From positions 372,001-436,000 of the forward strand of contig CAYQOM010000001.1 in the NCBI GenBank assembly GCA_964419145.1: a DNA stretch of 64,000 nt, given 5' to 3'. Below are positions 18,398 through 28,458 of this stretch, in pieces. Both the position numbers and the translations under genes were made by a program. A model generated the notes under the pieces. The model did not search any database and was not told the origin of the DNA. It was given only the letters and a program-made list of their open reading frames with translations. The first letter of the stretch is position 1; each line of letters begins with the position of its first letter. The DNA is from UBA2336 sp964419145. GTDB taxonomy: Bacteria > Bacteroidota > Bacteroidia > Cytophagales > Cyclobacteriaceae.

Positions 18398-21247
18398 TTA
18401 ATTTAATTCAGCCTTTAAAAATTTACCGGTATAGCTGGCCGGATTTTTTGATACCGTCTCGGGTGTGCCCATCGCCACAATTCTTCCCCCTTGATCTCCT
18501 CCTTCCGGGCCAAGATCAACCACATAGTCGGCTGCTTTAATGATATCTAGGTTGTGCTCAATAACCAGAACGGTGTTGCCTTTATCAACCAGCTTTTGTA
18601 GTACATCCAGCAAGTGTGCAATATCCTGAAAGTGCAAGCCGGTGGTTGGCTCATCCAGAATATAAAATGTTTTTCCGGTATCGCGTTTTGAAAGCTCAGT
18701 GGCTAGCTTTACTCGTTGCGCTTCACCACCGGATAACGTGGTGGCATGTTGCCCCAACGAAATATAACCCAGCCCTACATCGTGCAGGGTTTTGATCTTA
18801 CGTAAAATCTTCGGTTGGTTTTCAAAAAATGTAACCGCTTCCTCCACGGTCATGTCCAACACATCCGAAATGGATTTTCCTTTAAAGCGAACTTCCAATG
18901 TTTCGCGGTTGTAGCGCTTGCCTTTGCAGGTTTCGCAATGCACGTACACATCGGGTAAAAATTCCATCTCAATCAGGCGTAAGCCGGCACCTTCACAGGT
19001 TTCGCATCTTCCGCCTTTTACATTGAATGAAAATCGCCCCGGTTTATACCCACGGATTTTTGCTTCCGGCAATTGGGCAAATAAGTCGCGAATGTCAGTA
19101 AACACACCGGTGTAGGTGGCCGGGTTGGATCGTGGCGTTCTTCCAATAGGCGATTGATCCACCTCAATCACCTTGTCGATGTGCTCAAGGCCCTCTACTT
19201 TTTTAAAGGGCAAGGGCTCTCTTCGAGAATTGAAGAAATGCTGATTCAAAATCGGGTAAAGCGTATCGTGAATCAAAGTCGATTTTCCGCTACCCGAAAC
19301 GCCTGTAATACACGTAAACGTTCCCAACGGAATACTCAGGTCGACCGTTTTCAGATTATTGCCGCTAGCTCCTTTTAAGGATAAATTATCTCCCGATCCT
19401 GTGCGCCTTTCTCTTTTATATGGAATAGCGAGCGTGCCTTTTAAATATGCTGATGTTGTACTCTTCGATTTCAAAAAAGTAGCAGGATCACCTTGTGCCA
19501 CCACCTGCCCGCCATGCCGCCCGGCACCAGGCCCGATATCAATGATGTAATCTGATTCGAGCATCATGTCCTTATCGTGCTCCACTACAATTACCGAATT
19601 GCCCAGATCGCGCAGATCCTTTAATGCTTTGATCAATTTCACATTGTCACGCGCGTGAAGGCCAATACTTGGTTCATCCAGAATATACAGCACGCCCACC
19701 AACTGCGTTCCGATTTGCGTGGCCAACCGGATGCGTTGTGCTTCACCTCCACTGAGTGTTCGAAGCGGTCTGTTTAAATGCAGGTACTCCAGCCCAACAT
19801 CCAACAAAAAGCCAATGCGCTTGCGAATTTCTTTCAACACTTCCGTGGCAATGATCCGCTGCTTTTCATTGAGTCGTTTTTCCAGTCCGGCAAACCACTT
19901 GTTCAACTGGTCGATATCCAACTCAGCCAGTTCGGCAATATTTTTATCGGCTATTTTAAAATGAAGTGATTCTTTCTTTAAACGCGTACCGTTACATTCA
20001 GCACAGGTTTTTACTACAGTAAAATCTTCCACCCAACGTTTAATTGCCTCCGAGCCTTCATCACGTTGCTTTTGCAGAAAGTTTACTATCCCCTCAAAGC
20101 GTGTATTCCATTCCGTTCCAGGATATTTCACAGAAGGCACGGCTACCGGTACATCATCACCGTACAACAACACGTGTAACACATCTTTTGGAATATCCTT
20201 TATGGGCGTACTCAATGTAAGTTTATACCGCTTCAGTATGGCTTCCACTTTTTTAAATATCCAGATGTCGCGGTACTCGCCCAACGGCAAAATTCCTCCA
20301 CGGCTGATGCTTAACTTTTTATCGGGTATGACAGTTTCTTCTGTGATCTCTTCCACTTGGCCCAAGCCGTTACACACCGGGCATGCACCATAAGGCGAGT
20401 TAAATGAAAACGTGTTGGGTGCCGGTTCATCGTATGAAAGACCTGTAACCGGATCCATCAAAAATTTTGAGAAGTGATGTGCCTTTTGTTTCTCATCCAA
20501 CACCATCATTACACCCTTCCCTTCTTTTAGCGATCGGTTAATAGACTGCCCGATACGAACACGATCTTTATCATCGGCAACAATGCGGTCGATCACAATT
20601 TCGATGTCGTGAATCTTATACCGATCTACCTGCATCTTCGCAGTAATGTCCTGTACTTCGCCATCCACACGCACTTTGGTAAATCCTTGCTTTCGGATTT
20701 GCTGAAACAGTTCACGGTAATGACCCTTACGACCTTTCACTACCGGTGCCAGCAAAATCAATTTGTTTGCTTTAAATTTTTGCAGGATGGTGTCCAGAAT
20801 CTGATCTTCCGATTGGCGGATCATTTTCTCACCACTTAAATACGAGTAGGCCTCCCCTGCGCGCGCAAACAACAGGCGCATGAAATCGTAAATCTCCGTA
20901 ACCGTACCAACCGTTGATCGCGGATTACGCGAAGTAGTTTTTTGTTCAATGGAAATTACAGGGCTCAGACCGTTTATCTTGTCTACATCAGGTCGCTCCA
21001 GGTTGCCCAGGAAGCTACGGGCGTAAGCCGAAAAACTTTCCATGTACCTGCGCTGACCTTCGGCATAAATGGTTTCAAAAGCCAATGATGATTTTCCGCT
21101 TCCGCTGATTCCGGTAATTACCACCAGTTTGTTGCGGGGAAATGAGAGGGTAACATTTTTCAGGTTGTGCTCACGCGCCCCTATAATTTCAATGAAGTCG
21201 TACCCGGTGGAATCTTGAATGTTTTTTTGCGCTGTAGCCCTGGCCAT
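18398..21247 (-). CDS. uvrA: Excinuclease ABC subunit A
   Basis: UvrA is the dimeric ABC-type ATPase that finds DNA damage and loads UvrB. The 949-residue product has two ABC modules. The first Walker A is GISGSGKSSLAF near residue 45 and the second is GVSGSGKSTLI. Both signature LSGGEAQR motifs are present (RTLSGGEAQRIRLA and TTLSGGEAQRVKLA). Zinc-finger Cys pairs are visible (CPVC, CAEC, CETCEG, CETCKG). Length and domain order are standard. UvrC is encoded at 4-6 kb on the other strand. Confidence 0.98.
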   Translation of the reverse strand: MARATAQKNIQDSTGYDFIEIIGAREHNLKNVTLSFPRNKLVVITGISGSGKSSLAFETIYAEGQRRYMESFSAYARSFLGNLERPDVDKINGLSPVISIEQKTTSRNPRSTVGTVTEIYDFMRLLFARAGEAYSYLSGEKMIRQSEDQILDTILQKFKANKLILLAPVVKGRKGHYRELFQQIRKQGFTKVRVDGEVQDITAKMQVDRYKIHDIEIVIDRIVADDKDRVRIGQSINRSLKEGKGVMMVLDEKQKAHHFSKFLMDPVTGLSYDEPAPNTFSFNSPYGACPVCNGLGQVEEITEETVIPDKKLSISRGGILPLGEYRDIWIFKKVEAILKRYKLTLSTPIKDIPKDVLHVLLYGDDVPVAVPSVKYPGTEWNTRFEGIVNFLQKQRDEGSEAIKRWVEDFTVVKTCAECNGTRLKKESLHFKIADKNIAELAELDIDQLNKWFAGLEKRLNEKQRIIATEVLKEIRKRIGFLLDVGLEYLHLNRPLRTLSGGEAQRIRLATQIGTQLVGVLYILDEPSIGLHARDNVKLIKALKDLRDLGNSVIVVEHDKDMMLESDYIIDIGPGAGRHGGQVVAQGDPATFLKSKSTTSAYLKGTLAIPYKRERRTGSGDNLSLKGASGNNLKTVDLSIPLGTFTCITGVSGSGKSTLIHDTLYPILNQHFFNSRREPLPFKKVEGLEHIDKVIEVDQSPIGRTPRSNPATYTGVFTDIRDLFAQLPEAKIRGYKPGRFSFNVKGGRCETCEGAGLRLIEMEFLPDVYVHCETCKGKRYNRETLEVRFKGKSISDVLDMTVEEAVTFFENQPKILRKIKTLHDVGLGYISLGQHATTLSGGEAQRVKLATELSKRDTGKTFYILDEPTTGLHFQDIAHLLDVLQKLVDKGNTVLVIEHNLDIIKAADYVVDLGPEGGDQGGRIVAMGTPETVSKNPASYTGKFLKAELN

Positions 21248-21364
21248 GAATCTGTAAAAGAGGATACAAAAGTGTATCGGTCAATGTTACCGAACAACAG
21301 AAAATACAGGAGAACGGTTTTTTGGTTAGAAAATAATTTCGATTTCCAGCAGCAGGGATGAGTT

Positions 21365-22258
21365 TCAGGCCACATCATGACCTGAAACAACTTTAAGCAT
21401 CTCAAACCAATCCTGCCTATCCAGCTTAATATTAATTGCGTAAGCGCCTTCTTGTATTCGATCAGGATTAGTGGTGCCCAGTATCGGCAAAATACCCGAT
21501 GGATGACGAAGTAGCCACGCCAGCAAAAGCTGACTAACACTGCACGTGTATTGTGTGGCCATTTTTTCCAAAGGCATATTTACCGCATCATCTCCACCTG
21601 AAGAAGAGAAAAATTTTCCCCCGCCCAAAGGCGACCACGCCATAGGTGAAATGCGGTGTTTCATGAGCACATCAACCGTACCATCAAACAATGCCTGATG
21701 TTGAAACAACGAAAGCTCAACCTGATTGGTAACAAGCGGATCATGCACATACGATTGAAGCATTTCAAATTGCGTGGGTGTAAAGTTAGAAACTCCAAAA
21801 TGCAACACCTTTCCATTTTGTTTTAATAAGCCAAAAGCTTCCGCAACTTCCTCAGGGTGCATCAACGGATCAGGACGGTGCAACAGTAACAAGTCGAGGT
21901 AATCCGTATGCAAATTTTTTAATGACTGCTCAACTGAATTAATGATATGTCTTCTTGATGTATCATAATGCTTAACATGATGCTCCGGACGCTTTTCAGA
22001 CAGTAACTTAATGCCACATTTTGTAACCAATTGAATTTTTTTTCGCAGGGATGAATTTCCCTTCAGCACCACTCCGAATTGTTCTTCACAGGAATAGTCA
22101 CCATAAATATCAGCATGATCAAACGTGGTAATGCCAGCATCAACGGATTGATGAATCAATCTTTCAATAGCTGATGTTGATAATTCCTTCCAACGCCAAA
22201 CACCTGTAATCATCCGTGAAAACTCCGGGCCATCCGGATGTAACTTCTTTTTCTCCAT
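21365..22258 (-). CDS. Aldo/keto reductase
   Basis: This NAD(P)H-dependent oxidoreductase has 297 residues and a TIM-barrel fold. The AKR catalytic tetrad can be read as D47 and Y52 (TFDHADIYGDY), K80 (LVTKCG) and the His in DLLLLHRPDP. The pattern GVSNFTPTQFEMLQ and the overall length place it near the YdhF-type AKR group. The physiological substrate is unknown. It stands alone, with uvrA downstream and the divergent gdhA upstream (97 bases between starts). Confidence 0.93.
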   Translation of the reverse strand: MEKKKLHPDGPEFSRMITGVWRWKELSTSAIERLIHQSVDAGITTFDHADIYGDYSCEEQFGVVLKGNSSLRKKIQLVTKCGIKLLSEKRPEHHVKHYDTSRRHIINSVEQSLKNLHTDYLDLLLLHRPDPLMHPEEVAEAFGLLKQNGKVLHFGVSNFTPTQFEMLQSYVHDPLVTNQVELSLFQHQALFDGTVDVLMKHRISPMAWSPLGGGKFFSSSGGDDAVNMPLEKMATQYTCSVSQLLLAWLLRHPSGILPILGTTNPDRIQEGAYAINIKLDRQDWFEMLKVVSGHDVA

Positions 22259-22355
22259 ACCTCAAACATACTTTCAACTGGCCTAAAAAACAGCTTACAG
22301 AAAACGTTTGCAATCGCGCTACTTCTATTAACTTGGCAGAAAAAAGCACCTAACC

Positions 22356-23708
22356 ATGCACCTCGAAATACTTGATCGCATCAAACAGCGAAATCCCAAT
22401 GAACCAGAGTTCTTACAGGCAGCAGAAGAAGTAATCATCTCCATCTGGCCTGCCCTTGAAAAACACAAAGACCTGCAAAGACTAAAAATCCTGGAGCGCA
22501 TTCTTGAACCTGAGCGTATGATCTCCTTTCGGGTAACCTGGCTTGACGATAAAGGAGAAATTCAGGTAAACCGCGGCTATCGTGTTCAAATGAACAGTGC
22601 CATCGGTCCGTATAAAGGTGGCCTTCGTTTTCATCCTTCAGTTACGCCTAGTGTGTTGAAGTTTCTTGCCTTTGAGCAGATCTTTAAAAATGCACTTACC
22701 GGTATCCCGATGGGTGGCGGTAAGGGCGGCTCCGATTTCGATCCGAAAGGAAAATCAGATGATGAAGTGATGAAATTTTGCCAGGCCTTTATGAGCGAAT
22801 TGTACCGCCACATCAGTCATAGGCTTGATGTACCTGCGGGTGATATTGGTGTGGGCACACGTGAAATTGGATACCTGTTTGGCGCTTATAAAAAATTCAA
22901 AAATGAATTTTCGGGTGTGCTTACCGGTAAAGGCATTGGCTGGGGAGGGAGTTTGATTCGTCCGGAGGCAACAGGCTACGGCCTGATCTATTTTGCTGAA
23001 AACATGTTGCACACAAAAGGCGATTCGATCAAAGGAAAAATCTGCCTCGTTTCCGGCTCGGGAAATGTGGCACAATACGCCATTGAAAAAATCAACAAGA
23101 TGGGTGGTAAGGTTATTACAGCATCCGATTCAAACGGCTACATTGTTGACGAAGCCGGGATCACAAAAGAGAAGCTTGAGTTTTTAAAAGATCTAAAAAA
23201 CAACAAGCGGGGTCGCATTAAAGAATATGCCGATAAATATAAAAGTGCCGTATATCATGATCTTGATGACAGCGCTGATCACAATCCATTGTGGAATATA
23301 AAAGCTGATTGTGCTTTCCCTTGCGCCACACAAAATGAAATAAACGAATCGGATGCCAACAACCTGGTTAAAAATGGCGTGCGGCTGGTTGGTGAAGGCG
23401 CCAACATGCCGGTGACCATTGAAGGCATTAATGTGCTACTTGATAACGGTGTTATGTATTCACCCGGCAAAGCCTCCAACGCTGGTGGAGTAGCTACCTC
23501 CGGATTGGAAATGACCCAGAACTACATGGGTACCTTCTGGAGCAAAGAAGAAGTTGATGCCCGTTTACAAGGCATCATGAAAAATATTCACGACACCTGC
23601 CTGGCAGCTGCCAACGAATATGGTAAACCGGGCAACTACATGGTGGGCGCCAACATAGCCGGCTTTTTAAAAGTGGCCAATGCCATGAAAGCACAGGGCA
23701 TCATTTAG
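22356..23708 (+). CDS. gdhA: NADP-type glutamate dehydrogenase
   Basis: The enzyme interconverts 2-oxoglutarate plus ammonium and glutamate. At 450 residues it is the hexameric bacterial type. Substrate-binding residues appear in YKGGLRFHPSV (about 86-97), and the catalytic Lys lies in PMGGGKGGSDFDP (K123). The dinucleotide-binding domain starts near CLVSGSGNVAQYA. The family usually prefers NADP, but coenzyme specificity cannot be settled by eye. The gene has its own intergenic region on both sides, so it is probably monocistronic. Confidence 0.97.
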   Translation: MHLEILDRIKQRNPNEPEFLQAAEEVIISIWPALEKHKDLQRLKILERILEPERMISFRVTWLDDKGEIQVNRGYRVQMNSAIGPYKGGLRFHPSVTPSVLKFLAFEQIFKNALTGIPMGGGKGGSDFDPKGKSDDEVMKFCQAFMSELYRHISHRLDVPAGDIGVGTREIGYLFGAYKKFKNEFSGVLTGKGIGWGGSLIRPEATGYGLIYFAENMLHTKGDSIKGKICLVSGSGNVAQYAIEKINKMGGKVITASDSNGYIVDEAGITKEKLEFLKDLKNNKRGRIKEYADKYKSAVYHDLDDSADHNPLWNIKADCAFPCATQNEINESDANNLVKNGVRLVGEGANMPVTIEGINVLLDNGVMYSPGKASNAGGVATSGLEMTQNYMGTFWSKEEVDARLQGIMKNIHDTCLAAANEYGKPGNYMVGANIAGFLKVANAMKAQGII

Positions 23709-23784
23709 TAGCCAAAGAATATTCACTTCTTTTTATCATAACCTTGCGTCAGGATTGCGCGTTTAAAAATCAAACAAAACAGGT

Positions 23785-24105
23785 ATGCTCATTACAACCA
23801 CCAACGCCATTGAAGGAAAACGCATTGTTGAATATTACGGTTTGGTTTCCGGTGAAACCATTATCGGGGCGAATCTGGTAAAAGATTTGTTTGCCAATAT
23901 TACTGACATTGTTGGCGGACGATCAGGCGTTTATGAACGCACGCTTCGTGAAGCAAAAGACACGGCTTTAGATGAAATGACACAAGAGGCTATGCGCAAG
24001 GGAGCCAATGCAATTATTGGCGTTGATCTCGATTATGAAACGTTGGGATCAGGCGGCAGTATGCTCATGGTTACGGCTTGCGGTACAGCCGTGCGCATTG
24101 AGTAG
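23785..24105 (+). CDS. YbjQ family protein (UPF0145)
   Basis: The 106-residue protein matches the YbjQ/UPF0145 family closely. It has the N-terminal ITTTNAIEGKRIVEYYGLVSGE, here read in two parts, the central GGRSGVYE, and AMRKGANAIIGVDLDYE, with a full-length C-terminus. Members form pentameric rings and have been called heavy-metal-binding, but their role is not firmly known. The gene follows gdhA by 76 bases. Its TAG stop is directly against the stop of the convergent lipoprotein gene. Confidence 0.93.
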   Translation: MLITTTNAIEGKRIVEYYGLVSGETIIGANLVKDLFANITDIVGGRSGVYERTLREAKDTALDEMTQEAMRKGANAIIGVDLDYETLGSGGSMLMVTACGTAVRIE

Positions 24106-24993
24106 TTATTTCTTTTTGCTTCTCGGATAAAACATCAACGTGGGCTTTACACCTTTTGCCTGTTCACTTAAGGTGTAATATCCCGAACCATCAATTGCAA
24201 ACGCAATACTTTCACCCTGTGGTTCTTCATGATACGGTAATGTTTCCGGTGTCTTGTGCAGTGCCTCCTTTACAGGTTGGCCCACATTGCATTGCCAATA
24301 ATATACTTGCTTATAGCTTTTAATCAGTATTTCCTTTCCATCGGCCGACCAATCCGCTGCAACGATCAAGCTAAAAGGCATGGCTTCAAGAACTTTCTCG
24401 GCTACCATCATTTCGGTTGTGGATTGTGGATAAGGTAATCGATACAAATTGATTGCCTCCTCACGTTTAGAAAAGATGTATAAATCTTTTGTGTGTGGAT
24501 CAACCATTAATGCTTCTGTATCCCGATTGCCATCTGGTAAAACAAATCGGATAGAGTCAACCTCATCAATAGAAATGGTTGTGTCACCTGTAAACTTTGG
24601 TTCTTTTATTCGATAGATTGCTTTATGTGGATATTGGGCCAGGTTATCTCCTATTTCTCCAATATAAATGTACGTGTTACCGGGTTGCGGACCCGCACCA
24701 AGCGCAATGTCCTCCCAATCACGATTGGTGGCATCCTTCAACCAAACAGTTGCCTGGTATTTGCCCAGTGAGTCGATTAAAAAAATTCTAGCCTTATCCC
24801 CACTGTCGTTATGTGTCCAGAGCATGCCATTATTCGCACGGCTGGCTACCAATCCCGAAGCTTCATCAATGACCGAATTATCCAACACACCTTGCACCCT
24901 TCCATTTTGAAAAATATCAACCTGGTGGGTTGCTTTTCTCCTACAACCCGCATGCAATAAAACCACTGCCAACAGCAACAATACAATCCGCAT
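24106..24993 (-). CDS. Predicted lipoprotein, beta-propeller-like, function unknown
   Basis: From the ATG at 24993 the protein has 295 residues. It begins with a lipoprotein signal peptide, with the modified Cys at 17 in LLHAGC followed by RRK. An upstream start at 25026 would only lengthen the n-region. The mature part carries repeated short beta-strand blocks with Asp-Gly turns, such as LWTHNDSGD, NRDWEDIA and YIYIGEIGDN. These suggest a propeller-like sheet protein that may bind a ligand or metal. I do not recognise a named family. The gene is convergent with ybjQ and divergent from rluD. Confidence 0.75.
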   Translation of the reverse strand: MRIVLLLLAVVLLHAGCRRKATHQVDIFQNGRVQGVLDNSVIDEASGLVASRANNGMLWTHNDSGDKARIFLIDSLGKYQATVWLKDATNRDWEDIALGAGPQPGNTYIYIGEIGDNLAQYPHKAIYRIKEPKFTGDTTISIDEVDSIRFVLPDGNRDTEALMVDPHTKDLYIFSKREEAINLYRLPYPQSTTEMMVAEKVLEAMPFSLIVAADWSADGKEILIKSYKQVYYWQCNVGQPVKEALHKTPETLPYHEEPQGESIAFAIDGSGYYTLSEQAKGVKPTLMFYPRSKKK

Positions 24994-25073
24994 AACAGCA
25001 AGGAAATATGTTTTTTCGATTTGCAAAAACCATTCAAAGAAAACTTCATCACCTTTTCTTCTACTTTTGTCAA

Positions 25074-26108
25074 ATGAATCATGAACCTGAACAACCAGAC
25101 GACCAAGACGAAGAACTGCTCTTCGAACACCACCGCATTGTAGCTGATCCGGGGCAAAGCCTTATGCGCATTGATAAATTCCTGAACGACCGGCTGGCAA
25201 ATGTTTCGCGTTCAAAAATTCAAAAAGGGATTGACGATGGGTTTGTAACCGTGAACGACAAGCCAATCAAATCGAACTACAAAGTCCATCCCAACGATGT
25301 TATTGTTATTTCGTTGCCGGAACCTCCACGCGATACCGATATCGTGCCGGAAAATATTCCGCTGAATATTGTTTATGAAGATGATGCACTGCTGGTGATC
25401 AATAAATCTCCCGGTATGGTGGTGCATCCGGCATATCAAAACTGGAGCGGCACGTTGGTGAATGCATTGGCGTATCATTTCAAAAACTTACCCCAGCTTC
25501 CTGGCAACGAAGGCAAGCCCGGACTGGTACATCGCATTGATAAAGACACATCGGGTTTATTGGTGATCGCCAAAACCGAAAAAGCCATGACGGCTTTAGC
25601 CAAACAGTTTTTTAATCACAGCATTGAACGAACCTACCACGCCATTGTTTGGGGTGTACCTGATCCACCCGCTGGCACCATTAATGTAAACCTGGGACGC
25701 AGCTTGAAGGACAGGCGCATAACAGCACCTTTTCCCGATGGTGATTTTGGTCGTCATGCCATCACCCATTACAAGCTGTTGCGTGATCTCCGTTACGTAT
25801 CATTGGTAGAGTGCAAACTTGAAACAGGACGTACGCATCAAATACGGGCGCACATGAAATACATCGGACATCCGCTTTTCAATGATGTCTCTTACGGTGG
25901 CGATCAGATTTTAAAAGGAACCGTGTTTACCAAATATCGTCAGTTTGTAGATAATTGTTTCAAACTGATTCCGCGCCAGGCACTTCACGCCAAAACGTTG
26001 GGCTTCGTTCATCCCGATACGCAACAATTTATGCAGTTCGATTCAGAACTACCTGATGACTTTAAAGCTGTATTGGAAAAGTGGGAAAACTATGTTCAGC
26101 ATAATTGA
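25074..26108 (+). CDS. rluD: RluD-type 23S rRNA pseudouridine synthase
   Basis: The enzyme turns specific uridines of 23S rRNA into pseudouridine. The 344-residue protein (start ATG 25074; the frame upstream of it encodes an unlikely N-terminus that overlaps the divergent gene) has an N-terminal S4 RNA-binding domain (RIDKFLNDRLANVSRSKIQ). The catalytic domain contains the Asp in HRIDKDTSGLLVIAK and the RTHQIRAHMKYIGHPL motif. The RluA/C/D subtype cannot be separated with certainty. RluD is chosen because the S4 domain is present and the length fits. Confidence 0.9.
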   Translation: MNHEPEQPDDQDEELLFEHHRIVADPGQSLMRIDKFLNDRLANVSRSKIQKGIDDGFVTVNDKPIKSNYKVHPNDVIVISLPEPPRDTDIVPENIPLNIVYEDDALLVINKSPGMVVHPAYQNWSGTLVNALAYHFKNLPQLPGNEGKPGLVHRIDKDTSGLLVIAKTEKAMTALAKQFFNHSIERTYHAIVWGVPDPPAGTINVNLGRSLKDRRITAPFPDGDFGRHAITHYKLLRDLRYVSLVECKLETGRTHQIRAHMKYIGHPLFNDVSYGGDQILKGTVFTKYRQFVDNCFKLIPRQALHAKTLGFVHPDTQQFMQFDSELPDDFKAVLEKWENYVQHN

Positions 26109-26219
26109 TCCGATTTCTCAATAAAGAAATACAGAGGGTGAGAATAGAAATCAGTGAAGTGTATAAGGCTCCTTCAAACACAACATGTGTTTGTTAATTT
26201 CGGAAGGAGTGACAATCGC

Positions 26220-26423
26220 TTAAGCCTGAAGCTTCAGGCTCCGATCAGTTTTCAGCGCCTTGCGAATCTCCTTCATGGCCTCGCGTTTAAAGCGCTTGTA
26301 CTGATTTTCATCCTGAGAAGTAACCAGCATGTTTTTAATATACGCCAGTACTTTTTCAGATTGCGATTGATCCAGGGCATCCAGCTTCTCCATAATCTGG
26401 AGTTTTTGTGTTGCTGTAGTCAT
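26220..26423 (-). CDS. Small hydrophilic protein, possibly antitoxin- or DUF2281-like
   Basis: The product has 67 residues, is helical and is rich in Lys and Gln (QKLQIMEKLDALDQSQSEKVLAYIKNML in two parts). Leucine-zipper-like heptads run through the first half, and the C-terminus is basic. Small proteins of this kind often start with TTTQKLKLMEKL in Bacteroidota. Their role is unknown and no toxin partner is visible next to it. A perfect 18-bp palindrome covers its last codons. Confidence 0.5.
   Translation of the reverse strand: MTTATQKLQIMEKLDALDQSQSEKVLAYIKNMLVTSQDENQYKRFKREAMKEIRKALKTDRSLKLQA
26223..26240. repeat. Perfect 18-bp palindrome at the 3' end of the small ORF
   Basis: The sequence AGCCTGAAGCTTCAGGCT is its own reverse complement and overlaps the last codons of the 67-residue ORF. 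It may act as a transcript end or as a protein-binding site. Confidence 0.5.
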
Positions 26424-26586
26424 GGTGTTAGTGGTTGTTACTGTAAAGATAACGTTTTACAGGAGGAAAAGTTTACTGTAACCCGTTGATAATGAAAAAG
26501 TAATGTGCCGTTAACCTGTAGAAAACAGGCATTTTGACCGGCCTGTGTATAAGCAAAAGCAGCCATTTTTTATCGATATTGGCCCA

Positions 26587-28080
26587 ATGAACCGGTTGAC
26601 CCTCTTCTTTTTGCTCATTCATCCAGCACTTTGGGCACAGCCAATAAACCCGGGCATTGATGCCGTTTACCGCCCTGATGAACTGGCAGTCATCCGGCTC
26701 ACCCTGACACCAACAGACAAGGCATTTTTGCTCCATCCGGATAATGTAGAAAGCGAGGTTTATCTGGAGGCAACTTTTCACATGATTAACTCGCAGATGG
26801 ATACTGTTCTTGAAAAGAAAGTGGGTATCCGCCTGCGCGGAAACACTTCGCGATATCATGAAAAGAAACCATTCAAAATCGACTTTCGTGAATTTGGAGG
26901 TAAAAAATTTTTCGACTACAAAAAATTCAACCTCAAGCCTAATGTAAACGATCCCTCGCATTTTCGCGAGCCGCTCTCCTTACTGTGCTTCCGCGAAATG
27001 GATATTCCAGCAGCGCGCACTTTTCCATTGCGCCTCTACATCAACGATGAATACATGGGCGTGTACACGAATGTTGAACAGATTGATGATGAATTTTTAA
27101 ACGACCGGTACGGACACGAAGAAGGGTTTCTGTATAAATGCAGCTTTGGCGCTACGTTAATGAATGATGGTCAGGTTTATAACGAATCGATATTCGAATC
27201 GGAAATCAATGAAGATGATGACACCCGGGTAGCGCTTAATCATTTTGTGCAGGTGCTAAACACCACATCAACTTCAAGCTTTGCCACCGAGATTGAAAAA
27301 GTTTTTAATGTTGACCGATACTTACGCCAATTGGCAGTAGAAGCGTTGATCGGCCACTGGGATGGATATAGTTACAACATGAACAACTACTACCTGTTTT
27401 ATAATGGAGAGGAACACCGGTTTGAATATTTTCCATACGATGCTGACAATACCTGGGGCATTGATTGGGTCAATCGCAATTGGGCTACACGGGATTTGAA
27501 TGCGTGGGCAAGAACCGAATTGCCAATGCCCTTAACAAAACGAATTCTTAATGTAGCCGCCTTCAAACAAAAGTATGTGCACTACCTGACCGAGGTTTTG
27601 GAGAAAGTTTTTAACGAAGAATTTATTCTGCCAAAGCTGGAAGCTTACAAAATCTTGCTTACCGATGCTGTACAGGAAGATTCCTATTTCAACAGATCGT
27701 TTGGATTTACCCACACCCACTTTCTTCAATCCTTCACTACGGGAATGGAAAACAATCACGTTAAGTACGGCCTTGTTGAATTTTTGGATGTCAGAACTAG
27801 GCACGCGATTCAGCAAATACCTGAGTTAAGCGGGGGCGATGCGTTGACTGTTTCGGTGTATCCCAATCCTTCAAACCAGCCTGAGCTTTACTACTACACA
27901 CCTTCCGGCCTGGCAAAGCAAGTGCATGTTTATTCTTCTACCGGTTCTACATTGGGAATATCCGCTGAGCGCACGCCCGATGATCGCATACGCATAACCC
28001 TACCGGATCATGCTCCCGGTGGTTTGTATTTTGTTCATGTAAACGGAAGGGTATTTCGTTGGATGTATGCCGCGAAATGA
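26587..28080 (+). CDS. Secreted CotH-family protein with C-terminal T9SS type A sorting domain
   Basis: From the ATG at 26587 the protein has 497 residues and a clear signal peptide (MNRLTLFFLLIHPALWAQP). An earlier ATG at 26545 would put polar residues before it. The middle part is a CotH domain: GIRLRGNTSRYHEKKPFKI, then YLFYNGEEHRFEYFPYDADNTWG with acidic residues typical of the CotH kinase active site. The last 75 residues (starting VYPNP) form a small beta domain of the Por-secretion (type A) kind, used as the T9SS address tag. It is therefore a probable substrate of the secretion genes in this window. CotH proteins phosphorylate surface or spore proteins in other bacteria, but the substrate here is unknown. 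Confidence 0.9.
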   Translation: MNRLTLFFLLIHPALWAQPINPGIDAVYRPDELAVIRLTLTPTDKAFLLHPDNVESEVYLEATFHMINSQMDTVLEKKVGIRLRGNTSRYHEKKPFKIDFREFGGKKFFDYKKFNLKPNVNDPSHFREPLSLLCFREMDIPAARTFPLRLYINDEYMGVYTNVEQIDDEFLNDRYGHEEGFLYKCSFGATLMNDGQVYNESIFESEINEDDDTRVALNHFVQVLNTTSTSSFATEIEKVFNVDRYLRQLAVEALIGHWDGYSYNMNNYYLFYNGEEHRFEYFPYDADNTWGIDWVNRNWATRDLNAWARTELPMPLTKRILNVAAFKQKYVHYLTEVLEKVFNEEFILPKLEAYKILLTDAVQEDSYFNRSFGFTHTHFLQSFTTGMENNHVKYGLVEFLDVRTRHAIQQIPELSGGDALTVSVYPNPSNQPELYYYTPSGLAKQVHVYSSTGSTLGISAERTPDDRIRITLPDHAPGGLYFVHVNGRVFRWMYAAK

Positions 28081-28458
28081 TCAGGAGGCCATTCGCGCAA
28101 CGAGCATCACATCATCAAAATCGATTTGTGTAGTGCGTAGTGCATAAAATAATAAGCGTACTTCGCGCATATTCATATCATCATCGGCAAGCGCCATACG
28201 ATACAGGTGAGCAAATACTTGTAGTTTTTCTTCGTCCGAGCAATCCTCCAGCAATTTCATCCCATGCTCATAAACATTTTTAGTGGCACTGCTGATTATT
28301 CTTGCTTCAAATGCGTGAAATACGGCATCCGAAATATTCTCTTCCCTGCGGATGGTTTCCAACAGCTGGCGTTCACGTTCATCCACTACCCCGTCAGCAT
28401 TTACCAGCACATGTATCAAATGAAGCAGGGCTAACTTATAGGTCAATGTTGTTTCCAT
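28081..28458 (-). CDS. TerB-like protein
   Basis: The 125-residue cytoplasmic all-helical protein has the TerB hallmarks LLHLIHVLVNADGVVDERERQLL (in two parts) and MALADDDMNMREVRLL. These form two acidic loop-helix units that resemble divalent-metal sites. TerB-like proteins occur in many stress and surface systems, and their biochemical role is mostly unknown. The start overlaps the end of the upstream small gene by 16 bases, so the two are probably coupled. The stop lies directly against the stop of the cotH-like gene. Confidence 0.85.
   Translation of the reverse strand: METTLTYKLALLHLIHVLVNADGVVDERERQLLETIRREENISDAVFHAFEARIISSATKNVYEHGMKLLEDCSDEEKLQVFAHLYRMALADDDMNMREVRLLFYALRTTQIDFDDVMLVARMAS

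Noticed and set aside
26473..26961. 162-residue minus-strand frame overlapping the CotH gene start
   Set aside because: Entirely opposite to a strong coding gene with a signal peptide and domain matches. No family pattern.
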